From NCBI GenBank assembly GCA_003155655.1, contig PMDS01000097.1, positions 1 through 64,000 on the forward strand: a DNA stretch of 64,000 nucleotides. The letters are read 5' to 3'. Both the position numbers and the translations under genes were made by a program. Of this stretch, positions 9,427-17,725 are shown one piece after another. Source of the DNA: Melioribacter sp. (GTDB lineage Bacteria; Bacteroidota; Ignavibacteria; Ignavibacteriales; Melioribacteraceae). Each line of letters opens with the position of its first letter. Position 1 is the stretch's first letter. The notes under the pieces were generated by a model. It saw only the letters and a list, made by a program, of their open reading frames with translations, was not told where the DNA came from and made no database searches.

Positions 9427-9963
9427 TTATAGCTTTATTCCGTATCTCAATCCCAAACTGCTGCTCCATCCAACAACGTTCAAACCATTATTGTATATTC
9501 CAAAATCTAAATTGAGAGAAAGATTCTGTATTAAATTATAATCTAAACCGGCGCCGAATCTTGCATCTGCAATACCTTCGGTTTTTTCAGAATTATCCTT
9601 TTGATAGTTGATGTTCCTGTTTGTGTATACAACGCCGGCAGAGATGTATGGGCTTATATTTTGTGACTGAAGGATTCTAAGAAATGCGGATGCATGTATA
9701 CGCAAATCCCTTTCCTGCCCAAGATTGTTTTCCATATCATCTTTGAAATACTCTCCTGTTAATGCAAATCCAAATTCTTTTGTAAGTGCATAAGAGGCAA
9801 CAACTCCATAACCCATAGGATTTTTTATCTCGGTTAGTTTTGAATCACCTGCCGTATTCCCGAATCTTGTTCCGATAAGACCTACAGCAAATTTATTTTG
9901 GGCAAGAACGCCGGAAGCAATCATCAAAATGATTGCAAGAGTAGTAATTATTTTAGTTTTCAT
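9427..9963 (-). CDS. small outer-membrane beta-barrel protein
   Basis: A 178-residue protein beginning MKTKIITTLAIILMIASGVLAQ, a clear signal peptide. The rest shows alternating amphipathic strands rich in Gly and aromatic residues (LGLRYGIKL at the very end), typical of 8-strand OmpA/OmpX-like porin-family barrels. ATG at 9963 is preferred because GGAG lies 6 nt before it; the in-frame ATG at 9975 would add MEFN. A TGAAT-N4-ATTCA palindrome about 65-80 bp upstream matches one before the neighbouring tetR gene, so this gene is probably under that repressor. Its cargo or ligand is unknown. Confidence 0.75.
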   Translation of the reverse strand: MKTKIITTLAIILMIASGVLAQNKFAVGLIGTRFGNTAGDSKLTEIKNPMGYGVVASYALTKEFGFALTGEYFKDDMENNLGQERDLRIHASAFLRILQSQNISPYISAGVVYTNRNINYQKDNSEKTEGIADARFGAGLDYNLIQNLSLNLDFGIYNNGLNVVGWSSSLGLRYGIKL

Positions 9964-10025
9964 GTTGAACTCCATAAATATGTTTTTATATTTTTTTTGT
10001 TTGAAGAAATTATCGCCTCATTGTA

Positions 10026-10045
10026 TATTGAATCATTATTCAATA
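10026..10045. promoter_or_regulatory. TetR-type operator, copy 1 (before the barrel gene)
   Basis: TATTGAATCATTATTCAATA is a perfect inverted repeat: 8-bp arms around CATT. Its core TGAAT-N4-ATTCA recurs at 10662-10675 before the TetR gene. Confidence 0.6.
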
Positions 10046-10060
10046 ATAATTTAAAAAAAA

Positions 10061-10648
10061 TTATTTCTGTATTCCGTATTTTACCAAATACTTAACATTC
10101 TGGCGGATCTTGTTAAGAGAGAAAGTTTTAGGATCATTCAGCCAGCTCTGAAGCAGATTTCTAATTGCACCCAAAATAAAATAGCGAAGAATTTTTACAT
10201 CAATACTGCCATGAATAATTTTTTTCTGAATTCCCTGTCTAATAAATTCCTCGCCTAAGCCTAAAAATTTCTCATAATAATTTGTGAACTGGGTTTTATT
10301 GCTTCTTTGTATATGATGCTGCTCATTAACAAAAACATCTGCAAGTGCGGGGTTAGAAGTGAAAACATCAAATGCCAGGTCAATCATTGCATCTATTTTT
10401 TCAGTAGGGGAAAAGATTGATTTATCTGAAAGGCTTAGCAGCTCTTCGTATAATTGCTTCCAGAGCTGTTCAAAAATTTTAAGAAGAATATCTTCCTTAT
10501 TTTCAAAATAAACGTAAACGCTTCCTGTGGCTACTCCTGCAACTTCTGCTATCTTAGAAATCTTTGCCCCATGGTAGCCTTCTTTTGCAAAAACATTTAT
10601 TGCGCCTTCTAAAATATCTTTCTCTTTATTTCCTTCTTTAACCCGCAT
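10061..10648 (-). CDS. TetR/AcrR-family transcriptional repressor
   Basis: A 195-residue regulator. The N-terminal helix-turn-helix (about 8-58) includes KISKIAEVAGVATGSVYVYF, the standard TetR recognition region; the remaining helices form the ligand and dimer domain. The N-terminus resembles the FadR/YsiA subgroup, which senses acyl-CoA, but the ligand here is unknown. It lies 85 bp upstream of the barrel gene on the same strand. Matching palindromes before both genes suggest autoregulation and control of the barrel protein. Confidence 0.88.
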   Translation of the reverse strand: MRVKEGNKEKDILEGAINVFAKEGYHGAKISKIAEVAGVATGSVYVYFENKEDILLKIFEQLWKQLYEELLSLSDKSIFSPTEKIDAMIDLAFDVFTSNPALADVFVNEQHHIQRSNKTQFTNYYEKFLGLGEEFIRQGIQKKIIHGSIDVKILRYFILGAIRNLLQSWLNDPKTFSLNKIRQNVKYLVKYGIQK

Positions 10649-10661
10649 ATAAACCTATTAA

Positions 10662-10675
10662 TGAATCGCTATTCA
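10662..10675. promoter_or_regulatory. TetR-type operator, copy 2 (before the tetR gene)
   Basis: TGAAT-CGCT-ATTCA, a perfect 5-bp inverted repeat with the same 4-bp spacing as the site at 10026-10045. It lies 14 bp upstream of the TetR start codon, where binding would block its own transcription. Confidence 0.6.
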
Positions 10676-10746
10676 AAAATAAACAATTGTTGAATTAATT
10701 GTCAAGAAAAAAATGATTAATAAATATCGGTCTAATTTCGGAATAT

Positions 10747-10773
10747 ATAAACGTTTTAAAAATAGACGTTTAT
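10747..10773. promoter_or_regulatory. 27-bp inverted repeat before the broken racemase-like gene
   Basis: ATAAACGT (10747-10754) and ACGTTTAT (10766-10773) are perfect inverted copies separated by 11 bp. It lies 67 bp before the remnant start codon at 10840. Probably a leftover operator of the deleted gene; no regulator assigned. Confidence 0.4.
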
Positions 10774-10839
10774 GATGAAAATTGCGCAAATGAAATAGCA
10801 AAAATGTTAAATTTGTTATAAACTATCCTGGATATTAAA

Positions 10840-11165
10840 ATGAAAACAAGTATAAAACAATTTATCAAAACAGGAGCAATGGCGGAATGATAAGAGCAAC
10901 ACACGTTGCAAGAATGGATGTAAAAGCCAACAAAAAAATTACTGTTTATATCTCCAGCTGGCTGGGTTATGTTGACATGCCTCACTTTGCTTCTTTTACT
11001 CCTAATATCGGCAAGTTCATGGAATATAAGGGCAGTATGAATGTAACCGGGAAATTATTTGATTCACCTTTGAGAATAAAAGATGGAATGATTAACGTTT
11101 CTACAAAACCCGGCTTGGGAATTGTCAATGCAAACGAACTTTTTAAGGACGCAAAGAAAGTTTAA
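10840..11165 (+). pseudogene. mandelate racemase/muconate lactonizing enzyme-like gene with large internal deletion
   Basis: ATG at 10840 opens MKTSIKQFIKTGAMAE then a stop, like the start of a Tat-type leader (S-x-x-x-FIK). In the next frame, from about 10881, the sequence continues as GGMIRATHVARMD, then KITVYISSWLGYVDMPHFAS and FTPNIGKFMEYKG to a C-terminal KPGLGI segment: the last ~95 residues of an enolase-superfamily enzyme. About 270-300 residues, including the metal ligands and catalytic lysines, are missing. The two pieces abut at about 10878-10883 in different frames, so the locus is a deletion remnant and no active enzyme can be made. An ATG at 10887 gives a 92-codon open frame, but nothing suggests it is functional. 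Confidence 0.75.
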
Positions 11166-11207
11166 ATTATAATTCAAAAGAATTTAGTTTATTTAACTAG
11201 ACGAAAA

Positions 11208-11903
11208 ATGGAAAATCTCAACGCAAAAAAATTGTTTATTCTTTTAGCTTATCTGATCATTTTACTTGAGGCATTTGTTTTTGAATCACAAAATAATTAC
11301 ATACAAAAAAATGAATATTATTCCGGTGTTGTTTCCGATACCGTTTTTATCTGGAACGGTAAAAGCTTTGATGGACTTGAATTTGTATTGCGCAATAAAA
11401 ATATCCCGGTTGAATCAGTCTATAAAATTCAGAATGGTGTATTACATATTAATGGCGGGCAGATTGGATATTTTAAAACAAAAGAAATCTTCTCAAATTA
11501 TAAACTACATACAGAGTGGCGCTGGATAGAACAAAATGAAAACGGTAATAGTGGAGTTTTAGTTAATTCACAAAAGCCTGATACAGTATGGCCAAATTGT
11601 ATTCAGGTGCAGCTTAAGAAAGATAATGCTGGCGATTTTATTGCAATGAGTGGTGCGTCTCTTAAAGAAACGATCGGAAAACCTAAAGAAACTTCGCCGA
11701 AATTCTATCCATCCAACGAAAAACCCGAATGCGAATGGAATAGCTGCGATATCGTTTGTTCAGGGGATTCAATATTAGTTTATGTTAATGGTCTTTATCA
11801 AAATAAGGGAACTCATTGTAATTCTAAAAACGGAACTATAGGTTTTCAATTAGAAGGGAAGCCGGTAGAATTTAGAAACATATTTTTGATTAAAAATAAA
11901 TGA
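11208..11903 (+). CDS. exported DUF1080 (3-keto-disaccharide hydrolase-like) protein
   Basis: A 231-residue protein with an N-terminal hydrophobic segment (about 7-26), a signal peptide or anchor. Residues about 45-230 form a DUF1080 concanavalin-like fold: FIWNGKSFDGLEF near the start, ELHTEWRW-like segment (KLHTEWRW), NGNSGVLVN, and a C-terminal GTIGFQLEGKPVEFRNIFL. Some DUF1080 members hydrolyse 3-keto-disaccharides or bind glucan-type ligands; the activity here is unproven. It begins 42 bp after the racemase-like remnant and is followed 28 bp later by another exported protein. Confidence 0.78.
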   Translation: MENLNAKKLFILLAYLIILLEAFVFESQNNYIQKNEYYSGVVSDTVFIWNGKSFDGLEFVLRNKNIPVESVYKIQNGVLHINGGQIGYFKTKEIFSNYKLHTEWRWIEQNENGNSGVLVNSQKPDTVWPNCIQVQLKKDNAGDFIAMSGASLKETIGKPKETSPKFYPSNEKPECEWNSCDIVCSGDSILVYVNGLYQNKGTHCNSKNGTIGFQLEGKPVEFRNIFLIKNK

Positions 11904-11931
11904 TGAGAATTACTTATTATCAGGGGAAATT

Positions 11932-12414
11932 ATGAAAAGAATATTTTTTATTGCCGGTTTAACTCTGCTAACACTTATTTGGAGCAGCGGAAATGTTAAA
12001 TGCCAGTACCTTGAAAAGAAAACAGTCAGCCTTGAACTTGCAAAGAAAATTGCTGCCACATGCGAAGCAGAAGCGGTAAAGAATAAATGGACTGTTGTTA
12101 TTGCAGTTGTCGATGACGGAGGAAATCTTGTTTATCTTGAAAGAATGGATAACACGCAGATAGGTAGTGTACAGGTTGCTACTGAAAAAGCACGCACCGC
12201 AATATATTTTAAGCGTCCTACAAAAGCATACGAAGAAAGAGTTGCAGGCGGCAACAATGCAATTCTTAGTCTGCCGAATGTTTTACCTTTTGACGGAGGA
12301 CTTCCGCTAATTGTTGACGGGCAATATATTGGCGCTGTTGGCGTTAGCGGTGGGTCATCTCAACAGGATGGAGTAGTAGCTAAAGCCGGTGCAGATTTAA
12401 TTCCTGCAAAATAG
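11932..12414 (+). CDS. exported GlcG/HbpS-like (DUF336) protein
   Basis: A 160-residue protein with a signal peptide (about 1-24) and one GlcG/HbpS domain. Typical features are AVVDDGGNLVYLERMD (about 62-77), the KARTAIYFKRPT segment and a C-terminal GAVGVSGGSSQQDG. HbpS homologues bind haem and GlcG members occur in carbon-oxidation operons; ligand unknown here. GGGG precedes the ATG by 7 nt. It sits between the DUF1080 and VOC genes with 28- and 32-bp gaps, so co-transcription is likely. Confidence 0.85.
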   Translation: MKRIFFIAGLTLLTLIWSSGNVKCQYLEKKTVSLELAKKIAATCEAEAVKNKWTVVIAVVDDGGNLVYLERMDNTQIGSVQVATEKARTAIYFKRPTKAYEERVAGGNNAILSLPNVLPFDGGLPLIVDGQYIGAVGVSGGSSQQDGVVAKAGADLIPAK

Positions 12415-12446
12415 TTAGGTAAAAACAATTAAAAAGGAATAATGAA

Positions 12447-13367
12447 ATGAGATCTCAAAAAACTAATATTTTTTCATTTTCGATTTTTGTTTTATGCTTA
12501 TGGTTTATTACAACATCTGCAAGTGGTCTTGAAAAAAAATCAGTGCAAAATTCAAATAATAATCCGGTTGTAGCGCAATCTGCACGGCCTGAACATATTG
12601 AGTTAAATGTTCCTGACCCGCTTGCCATGATCAAGTGGTATACTAAGAATATGGGAATGATTGTAATCCGCCAGGGCAGCGCACCAAATTATTCTTCATT
12701 CATTGCGGATTCCGGTAGACACATGATGCTGGAAATTGCACACTATGATGAATATCCTCCCATTGATATGCCGAAAGCTAACCATATGTCTTTACACCTT
12801 GCTTTCATGGTTAAAGATATTGCAGCTGTTAAAGAAAAATTGATTATTGAAAAAGCTACAGTTGCTGATGATATTACCACATCACCAAGCGGAGATAAAG
12901 TTTTAGTACTGAGAGATCCCTGGGGATTTCCAATTCAATTTGTGGAGCGTCAAAACCAGATGTTGAAATATTCTAAAATGCGCCCTGAACATTTTGAACT
13001 GAATTTAACAGACTCCCGTGCAAAAGCTGATTGGTACATTGAAAACCTGGGATTAAAAATTGTCCGTAAGGGCGGAGCGCCGTCATTTGGATTTTTTTTA
13101 ACAGACGTTAAGGATAATATGATGCTTGAATTGAATCAGGATGCAAGATATCCGGTTCTTGAATTTGAAAAAATAAATTATAATTCTTTTCACGTGGCTT
13201 TTGTAGTTGATGATGTAAAAGCAATGAGAGATAAATTAATTTCCGCCGGTGCAAAATTGGCAGAGGAATTGAAAACTACACCGGCAGGAGACCAGGTTGT
13301 AATGCTTCGTGATCCGTGGGGACAGCCGATTCAATTTGTTAAAAGGGTAAACCCTATGTTGAAATAA
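12447..13367 (+). CDS. exported tandem glyoxalase/VOC-domain protein
   Basis: A 306-residue protein with a signal peptide (about 1-26) and two homologous VOC modules (about 45-170 and 178-305). Each runs from RPEH(I/F)E(L) to LRDPWG(F/Q)PIQFV(E/K)R, an obvious internal duplication. The His of RPEH and Glu of MMLE or FVER/FVKR strands are usual VOC metal-ligand positions. VOC proteins include glyoxalase I, extradiol dioxygenases and resistance proteins; no activity can be assigned. An exported VOC protein is less usual. Last gene of the three-gene exported group. Confidence 0.82.
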   Translation: MRSQKTNIFSFSIFVLCLWFITTSASGLEKKSVQNSNNNPVVAQSARPEHIELNVPDPLAMIKWYTKNMGMIVIRQGSAPNYSSFIADSGRHMMLEIAHYDEYPPIDMPKANHMSLHLAFMVKDIAAVKEKLIIEKATVADDITTSPSGDKVLVLRDPWGFPIQFVERQNQMLKYSKMRPEHFELNLTDSRAKADWYIENLGLKIVRKGGAPSFGFFLTDVKDNMMLELNQDARYPVLEFEKINYNSFHVAFVVDDVKAMRDKLISAGAKLAEELKTTPAGDQVVMLRDPWGQPIQFVKRVNPMLK

Positions 13368-13680
13368 ATTTAAATGTAAGTTTATTTTAATGGAAAAAAT
13401 TGGAACTTAATTGACGTATTGATTTGTTACATTATTTATGTAAGTTCAATTGGATTGAAAAAAGTGTAAAAATTTGCCCATTATTTTGTGATATTGATTG
13501 AAATCTGGGTATTATTAAATTTTTGCTAAAAGAATCAACAGGAAAGGAAATTTTTATTGAATTAAAGTTGTTACCATATCTAGTTAAGCATTGATTTTTT
13601 GATGCTCATCTTTTAGAATTTTTGGAATAAAAGTTTATAAGTTTTCACAATTAACTAATTACTTTGTAAGGAAAAACAAA
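13368..13680. other. intergenic region without recognised gene
   Basis: 313 bp, very AT-rich, between the VOC gene and the b561-like gene. I see AAGGA 7-10 nt before the next ATG and a weak AGCAT/ATGCT hairpin at about 13590, but no convincing terminator, operator or reading frame. Confidence 0.5.
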
Positions 13681-14448
13681 ATGAGAAAGAAGGTGAGTAT
13701 CACAGCTATATGTAATAATATCTTTTTCTGCTCTTCAAAACCATTTTTAATATCTTCTTTTGTTTTACTTTTTACTGTGCTTTGTGCATACAATATCACA
13801 GCACAAGGATTGTCTTCTCCCTCAGAAAATCTTGCGCAATTTGTATCCCATAAAGATTTTGAGGAACCATTGTATCTTGGGATACAAGTTAATCCTGATA
13901 CAATGCCTGCTGCAGTAAAACCAAAACTCCTTCCGGATAATATGAGTTTAATGGAAAAAAGTCTTTGGGGTGAAAAGGGTTTTTTAAGATGGATAGGGCT
14001 ATCCTCGCCACTTACACCTGAAGTAAGAAAGCATGAGCTTGGCATTAGAAGAACAATGCTTTCAATTCACCAGATTGGCGGGTTTACAACACTTGGATTG
14101 ATGCTGGCTACATGTTACTATGGTCAAAAAATTATCGACGGCGGACCGGGAAACTATTCACAAACAAAAAACACTTTGGTTAATGCAACTATAATATCAT
14201 ATTCATTAACAGCAGCTCTTTCTATACTTTCACCACCGCCATTAATCAGAAGGGATGAAGCCAGCACAACGTCAACTCATAAATTGCTGGCATGGTTTCA
14301 TGTTGCGGGGATGATTGTTACTCCAATTCTAGGTACTTTGATTGCAAAAAATCATACCTTCCATATGGACTCAGCCCATGTTCACCAAATTTCCGGGTAT
14401 ATAACCACAGCTCTTTTTGCAACATCAATGATTGTAATAACATTTTAA
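13681..14448 (+). CDS. b561-like four-helix membrane protein, putative haem b carrier
   Basis: A 255-residue protein with a cleavable signal or first helix (about 21-42), a ~80-residue extracytoplasmic part, then four membrane helices (about 126-150, 165-184, 198-222, 232-254). Histidines lie in or at the helices: His130 (SIHQIGG), His200 and His207 (THKLLAWFH), His235 (HVHQISGY). This arrangement resembles cytochrome b561-type proteins, where four His bind two haems. I did not recognise a named family. The downstream YceI and Rieske genes follow after 12 and 38 bp, suggesting a small extracytoplasmic redox module. Confidence 0.6.
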   Translation: MRKKVSITAICNNIFFCSSKPFLISSFVLLFTVLCAYNITAQGLSSPSENLAQFVSHKDFEEPLYLGIQVNPDTMPAAVKPKLLPDNMSLMEKSLWGEKGFLRWIGLSSPLTPEVRKHELGIRRTMLSIHQIGGFTTLGLMLATCYYGQKIIDGGPGNYSQTKNTLVNATIISYSLTAALSILSPPPLIRRDEASTTSTHKLLAWFHVAGMIVTPILGTLIAKNHTFHMDSAHVHQISGYITTALFATSMIVITF

Positions 14449-14460
14449 AAGAGAGAATTT

Positions 14461-15012
14461 ATGAAGAACAAAATAAATTTAATTATAGCAATATTTTTCA
14501 TACAATATGCATTAGTATCGGCTCAAATAAAACAATTCCAGGCCGTTAAGCAGGAATCTTCAATAACATATCAACTTACTCACCCGCTTCATGAAATTGA
14601 ATCAACCAGTAAAGACGCAAATTGTTTAATTGATATGGATTTAAGTACAAAACAAATAAAAAAAGTTTCTGTTAGAGTTGATGTTACTACTTTTAATAGC
14701 GGAAATTCAAACCGCGATTCTCATGCGATGGAAGTAATTGATGCCCTATCTTTTCCAGAAGCTATTTATGAAAGCTCTTCGACTGAACAAAAGGGAGATA
14801 GTCTCAAAGTATATGGTAAATTAACATTTCATGGGATAACTAGAGATCAAACAATTGTTGTAAAAACAAACTGGTCAAATGATAAATTAATTATCAGTGG
14901 AGGCTTTAGTATTAGTTTAACTTATTACAATGTAGAAAGACCGGCTCTGCTTTTAATACCTGTGAAGGACGAACTAAAATTTGATTTGACACAGATATTC
15001 ATATTAAAATAG
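14461..15012 (+). CDS. YceI-family periplasmic protein
   Basis: A 183-residue protein with a signal peptide (about 1-21). The rest matches the YceI lipocalin-like barrel: SSITYQLTHPLHEIESTSKD near the start, VDVTTFNSGNSNRDSHAMEV (about 75-94), then GKLTFHGITRDQTI. YceI proteins bind isoprenoid quinones or related lipids in the periplasm; in some bacteria they are paired with cytochrome b561 genes, as appears to be the case here. It starts 12 bp after the b561-like gene. Confidence 0.85.
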   Translation: MKNKINLIIAIFFIQYALVSAQIKQFQAVKQESSITYQLTHPLHEIESTSKDANCLIDMDLSTKQIKKVSVRVDVTTFNSGNSNRDSHAMEVIDALSFPEAIYESSSTEQKGDSLKVYGKLTFHGITRDQTIVVKTNWSNDKLIISGGFSISLTYYNVERPALLLIPVKDELKFDLTQIFILK

Positions 15013-15050
15013 TAAATAATTTTTCTTTCATTGAATAATTAGGAGGAAAT

Positions 15051-15467
15051 ATGGATAGAAAAGAATTTTTATTGACAATTGGAAAAGGTGCTGCAGTTGC
15101 AGGATTAGTCTATTGCGTAGGTTGCAGTCAAAATAGCTATATTCCAACCGCCCCCTCAAATGTTGATTTTACACTTGATCTTACCCAGCCAGGTAATCAA
15201 TCATTAAACTCAATCGGGGGTTCTTTAGTAACTGCTGATGGAATTATAATTGGCCGGACAGGGTCGGCATCATTTGTGGCTGTATCTTCTGCATGTACAC
15301 ACCAGGGAACCACAATACAATTTCAGAATAATAATAACAGGTTTTATTGTCCTAATCACGGCTCTACTTTTGCTTTGGACGGGAATGTAACTAATGGACC
15401 TGCCACACAAGCTCTATCAAAATATAATACATCATTCAACGGAAATAGTTTGAGAATTTATAGCTAA
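15051..15467 (+). CDS. Rieske [2Fe-2S] protein
   Basis: A 138-residue protein. ACTHQG (Cys82, His84) and YCPNHGS (Cys100, His103) are the two cluster-binding boxes, spaced as in arsenite-oxidase- and ferredoxin-type Rieske proteins. The N-terminus has MDRKEFLLTIGKG followed by a hydrophobic stretch and Cys22/Cys25, consistent with a Tat-like leader or lipoprotein. The start is supported by AGGAGG 5 nt upstream. With YceI and the b561-like protein it could form a periplasmic electron-transfer chain; partner and donor are not known. Confidence 0.9.
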   Translation: MDRKEFLLTIGKGAAVAGLVYCVGCSQNSYIPTAPSNVDFTLDLTQPGNQSLNSIGGSLVTADGIIIGRTGSASFVAVSSACTHQGTTIQFQNNNNRFYCPNHGSTFALDGNVTNGPATQALSKYNTSFNGNSLRIYS

Positions 15468-15540
15468 GCTTTTAATAATAATCCACATCCACTTAGATGT
15501 ATTCTGAGTTTATTTGTCTTAAACCATTAAATATTTTTAA

Positions 15541-15580
15541 GTGTCCCAAATTAGCGGTCATTTTTGGATTTAGGACTATT
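15541..15580. repeat. left copy of a direct repeat flanking the decayed kinase
   Basis: Begins GTGTCCCAAATTAGCGGTCA and ends near GGACTATT. A related copy in the same orientation lies at 17570-17605. Could be remnants of mobile-element ends; no transposase is present between them. Confidence 0.45.
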
Positions 15581-15668
15581 GCATTAGCAATAATAAAATA
15601 AAGATGACGTGGCATATAGTTATAAAGTATTGTGAAAATCTCATATTCATTATCCAACAAGAGATTTT

Positions 15669-16147
15669 ATGAAACCTACAAAGTTTCTTATCTGGTTTTA
15701 CACTCAAACTAAAATTATAGAATCTTTTTTAATTCTCTCCTTAATTCTATTTATAGCCTTCATAGACTACCTAACACCTCAGGAAATGAGTGTAAGATTA
15801 CTTACTACCTTATTCCTCTTTTTTTATCTGTCTGGAGTGGAGAAAAGCGCATTACTAGTATTTTCTTTTCTTTCCTTTGCACAATAGTAAACTTCTATAC
15901 TGAATATCTCGAAGGAAATATTCATCATCACGGATTTTATCTTATTTGGGAATTTTTTATTGAATGGGGCTTTTTTATTGTATTTGTTTTTATTCTTGTT
16001 GCAATTAAAAGGTCCAATTTTATTCTTTCTGAAAAAAATAATGAGTTGCGGGTATCTAAAGATTTGATTGAAGAAAATCTATTCCAAAAAAATATTCTGG
16101 CAAATGAACTTACTGGGACTAAGTGTATTACTTCTGCAATTCGGTAA
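15669..16147 (+). pseudogene. N-terminal membrane part of a decayed histidine kinase
   Basis: An ATG at 15669 opens a 72-codon frame with two hydrophobic helices (FLILSLILFIAFIDYL and RLLTTLFLFF). The T7 run at 15819-15825 appears to shift the frame: continuing in the +1 frame gives a further helix pair (HHHGFYLIWEFFIEWGFFIV) and a coiled-coil linker with NELRVSKDLIEENLFQKN, ending at TAA near 16147. The middle of the protein is then missing. With the kinase-domain fragment downstream this is one broken gene. A sequencing error could explain the T-run but not the other lesions. Confidence 0.65.
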
Positions 16148-16535
16148 CGGTTTTGAGTCAGACCTGTCTACCCTAGTCTGGTAAATATCAAGATTTTTTG
16201 CAAATCTTTTAATTTTTTTTCTAAATTTTTTAGGAGAATATCACAATTTCTTTTTAGTGCTAGTCTTTAACTTTTCGTCCATTTTCATCCATTTCCATCC
16301 ATTTTTGTCCCGGTTTTACCCTGGTTTTGTCACTTTTTTTCCAATGCTTTTAAGCATTTCTTGAATAGTCAGTATGTCAAAGAACTTTTATAAGGGTAAA
16401 ATATTTTTACATCTAAAATACCCTTCGCGAATATGCAAAACTTCTTTAATAAATAATTTTGAACTATTCAAAAAAATGCACAACTTTTTTTTGTACATCA
16501 GGTTATTAATAAAATATAACTCCTGTGTTAGCTAA
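16148..16535. other. non-coding stretch inside the decayed kinase
   Basis: About 390 bp without a convincing reading frame. It separates the membrane fragment from the kinase fragment and contains three 10-bp tandem units at 16278-16307. Presumably inserted or eroded sequence. Confidence 0.5.
16278..16307. repeat. three tandem 10-bp units
   Basis: TCCATTTTCA, TCCATTTCCA and TCCATTTTTG in a row, preceded by TTTTCG. A simple short repeat in the non-coding part of the broken kinase. Confidence 0.7.
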
Positions 16536-17358
16536 ATACTGAAGAGTTACACTAAGGCAAAGCTCGAAAAAACAAACGCGGAAAAAGATAAATTTTTTTC
16601 AATCATTGCGCATGATTTAAGAAGTCCATTTCAAGGGTTTCTTGGATTAACTCAAGCTATGGTTGAAAATATTAATTCATTTACATGCGAAGAACTATGT
16701 GAACTAGGCAAAAAGATGTATCAATCAGCAAATAGTCTATTTAAGCTTCTTCAAAATTTACTAGACTGGTCTCAAATGCAAAAAAAACATTTTTAGTTTT
16801 ACACCTCAAGAACTGTTGCTTGCAGAAATTGTTAAACAAAGCTGTGATAGTATAGAACGAAGGGCAATTCAAAAAAGAATTACACTTACGAATGATATTC
16901 CTGATTCAATGCGTGTGTATGCAGATGAACATATGCTGAATACTATTATTAAAAATTTATTGTCAAATGCTGTTTAATTTACAAATGCCGGCGGAAGGGT
17001 TCAAATTTCAGCCAAAGAAGTAAATGATAATATGATTGAAATATATGTTTCTGATACAGGAGTTGGAATATATGAGAATGATATTAAGAAATTATTTAAG
17101 ATAGATGAGAAAATAAGGAGCGAAGGAACGGAAGGCGAACCAAGTTCAGGCTTGGGTTTATTGCTTTGCAAGGAATTTGTTGAAAAGCATGGGAGGAATA
17201 TTTGGGCTGAAAGTGAAACAGGGAAAGTAAGCACTTTTTATTTTACTATTCCTATTCAAAATTCTATAAGTCTTCAATTGCTAATCAATAATATTGAAGT
17301 ATTTTTATCAAATAAAGAGACATTCATCCAAATTATGTCTGGTCACATGCATGTATGA
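16536..17358 (+). pseudogene. catalytic part of a decayed histidine kinase
   Basis: Translation gives DKFFSIIAHDLRSPFQGFLG, a HisKA dimerisation and phosphorylation site, then LLDWSQMQKK, where a frame change occurs at an A8 run (about 16782). The next frame reads FTPQELLLAEIVKQ to NTIIKNLLSNAV, then an in-frame TAA at 16975-16977 where Lys is expected, then FTNAGGRVQIS, SDTGVGIYENDI, GLGLLLCKEFVEKHG: the N, G1 and G2 boxes of a HATPase. At least one frameshift and one nonsense codon mean no intact product. Closest in this window to the kinase at 30765-33917. Confidence 0.8.
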
Positions 17359-17725
17359 TGTGGATGAATTAGCGAGATTATGTTTATTGGGTTCCCCTAT
17401 CTCCACGAGGGTATGTTTTTGGTTAGCATTGCGAAATCAACTCAAAACTTTTTTGGCATATTTTAAATTTAAAGATTTTATTGAGAATAACATTTTTAAT
17501 TTTAGTATAAATTAATTTAAATAAATAAGAATAATGTTTATATTTAATTAAACCTTCAAGTTTTTTGAAGTGTCCTAAATTAGGAATCATTTAAATAAGT
17601 CTATTAGAGAATAAAAATTTTAGCTTATGATTGTTTTTTTTGCCATCCAAAATTTTTTACTTCCTTAATTATTATATATTATTGCAAAGTTAAAAAAAAG
17701 ATTTGGCTTAGATACAGGGAATAAA
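17359..17725. other. intergenic region before the RND operon
   Basis: About 370 bp of AT-rich sequence holding the right copy of the GTGTCC repeat (17570-17605). GGGAATAAA precedes the efflux gene ATG. No gene recognised. Confidence 0.5.
17570..17605. repeat. right copy of the direct repeat flanking the decayed kinase
   Basis: Begins GTGTCCTAAATTAGGAATCA and ends CTATT, matching the copy at 15541-15580 at most positions in the same orientation. Confidence 0.45.

Noticed and set aside
10887-11165. 92-codon open frame as an intact small gene
   Set aside because: It is the C-terminal part of an enolase-superfamily enzyme, with the matching leader just upstream in another frame, so it is better read as a deletion remnant.
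17294-17515. 73-codon open frame after the decayed kinase
   Set aside because: No recognisable domain, composition of random AT-rich sequence, overlaps the pseudogene end.
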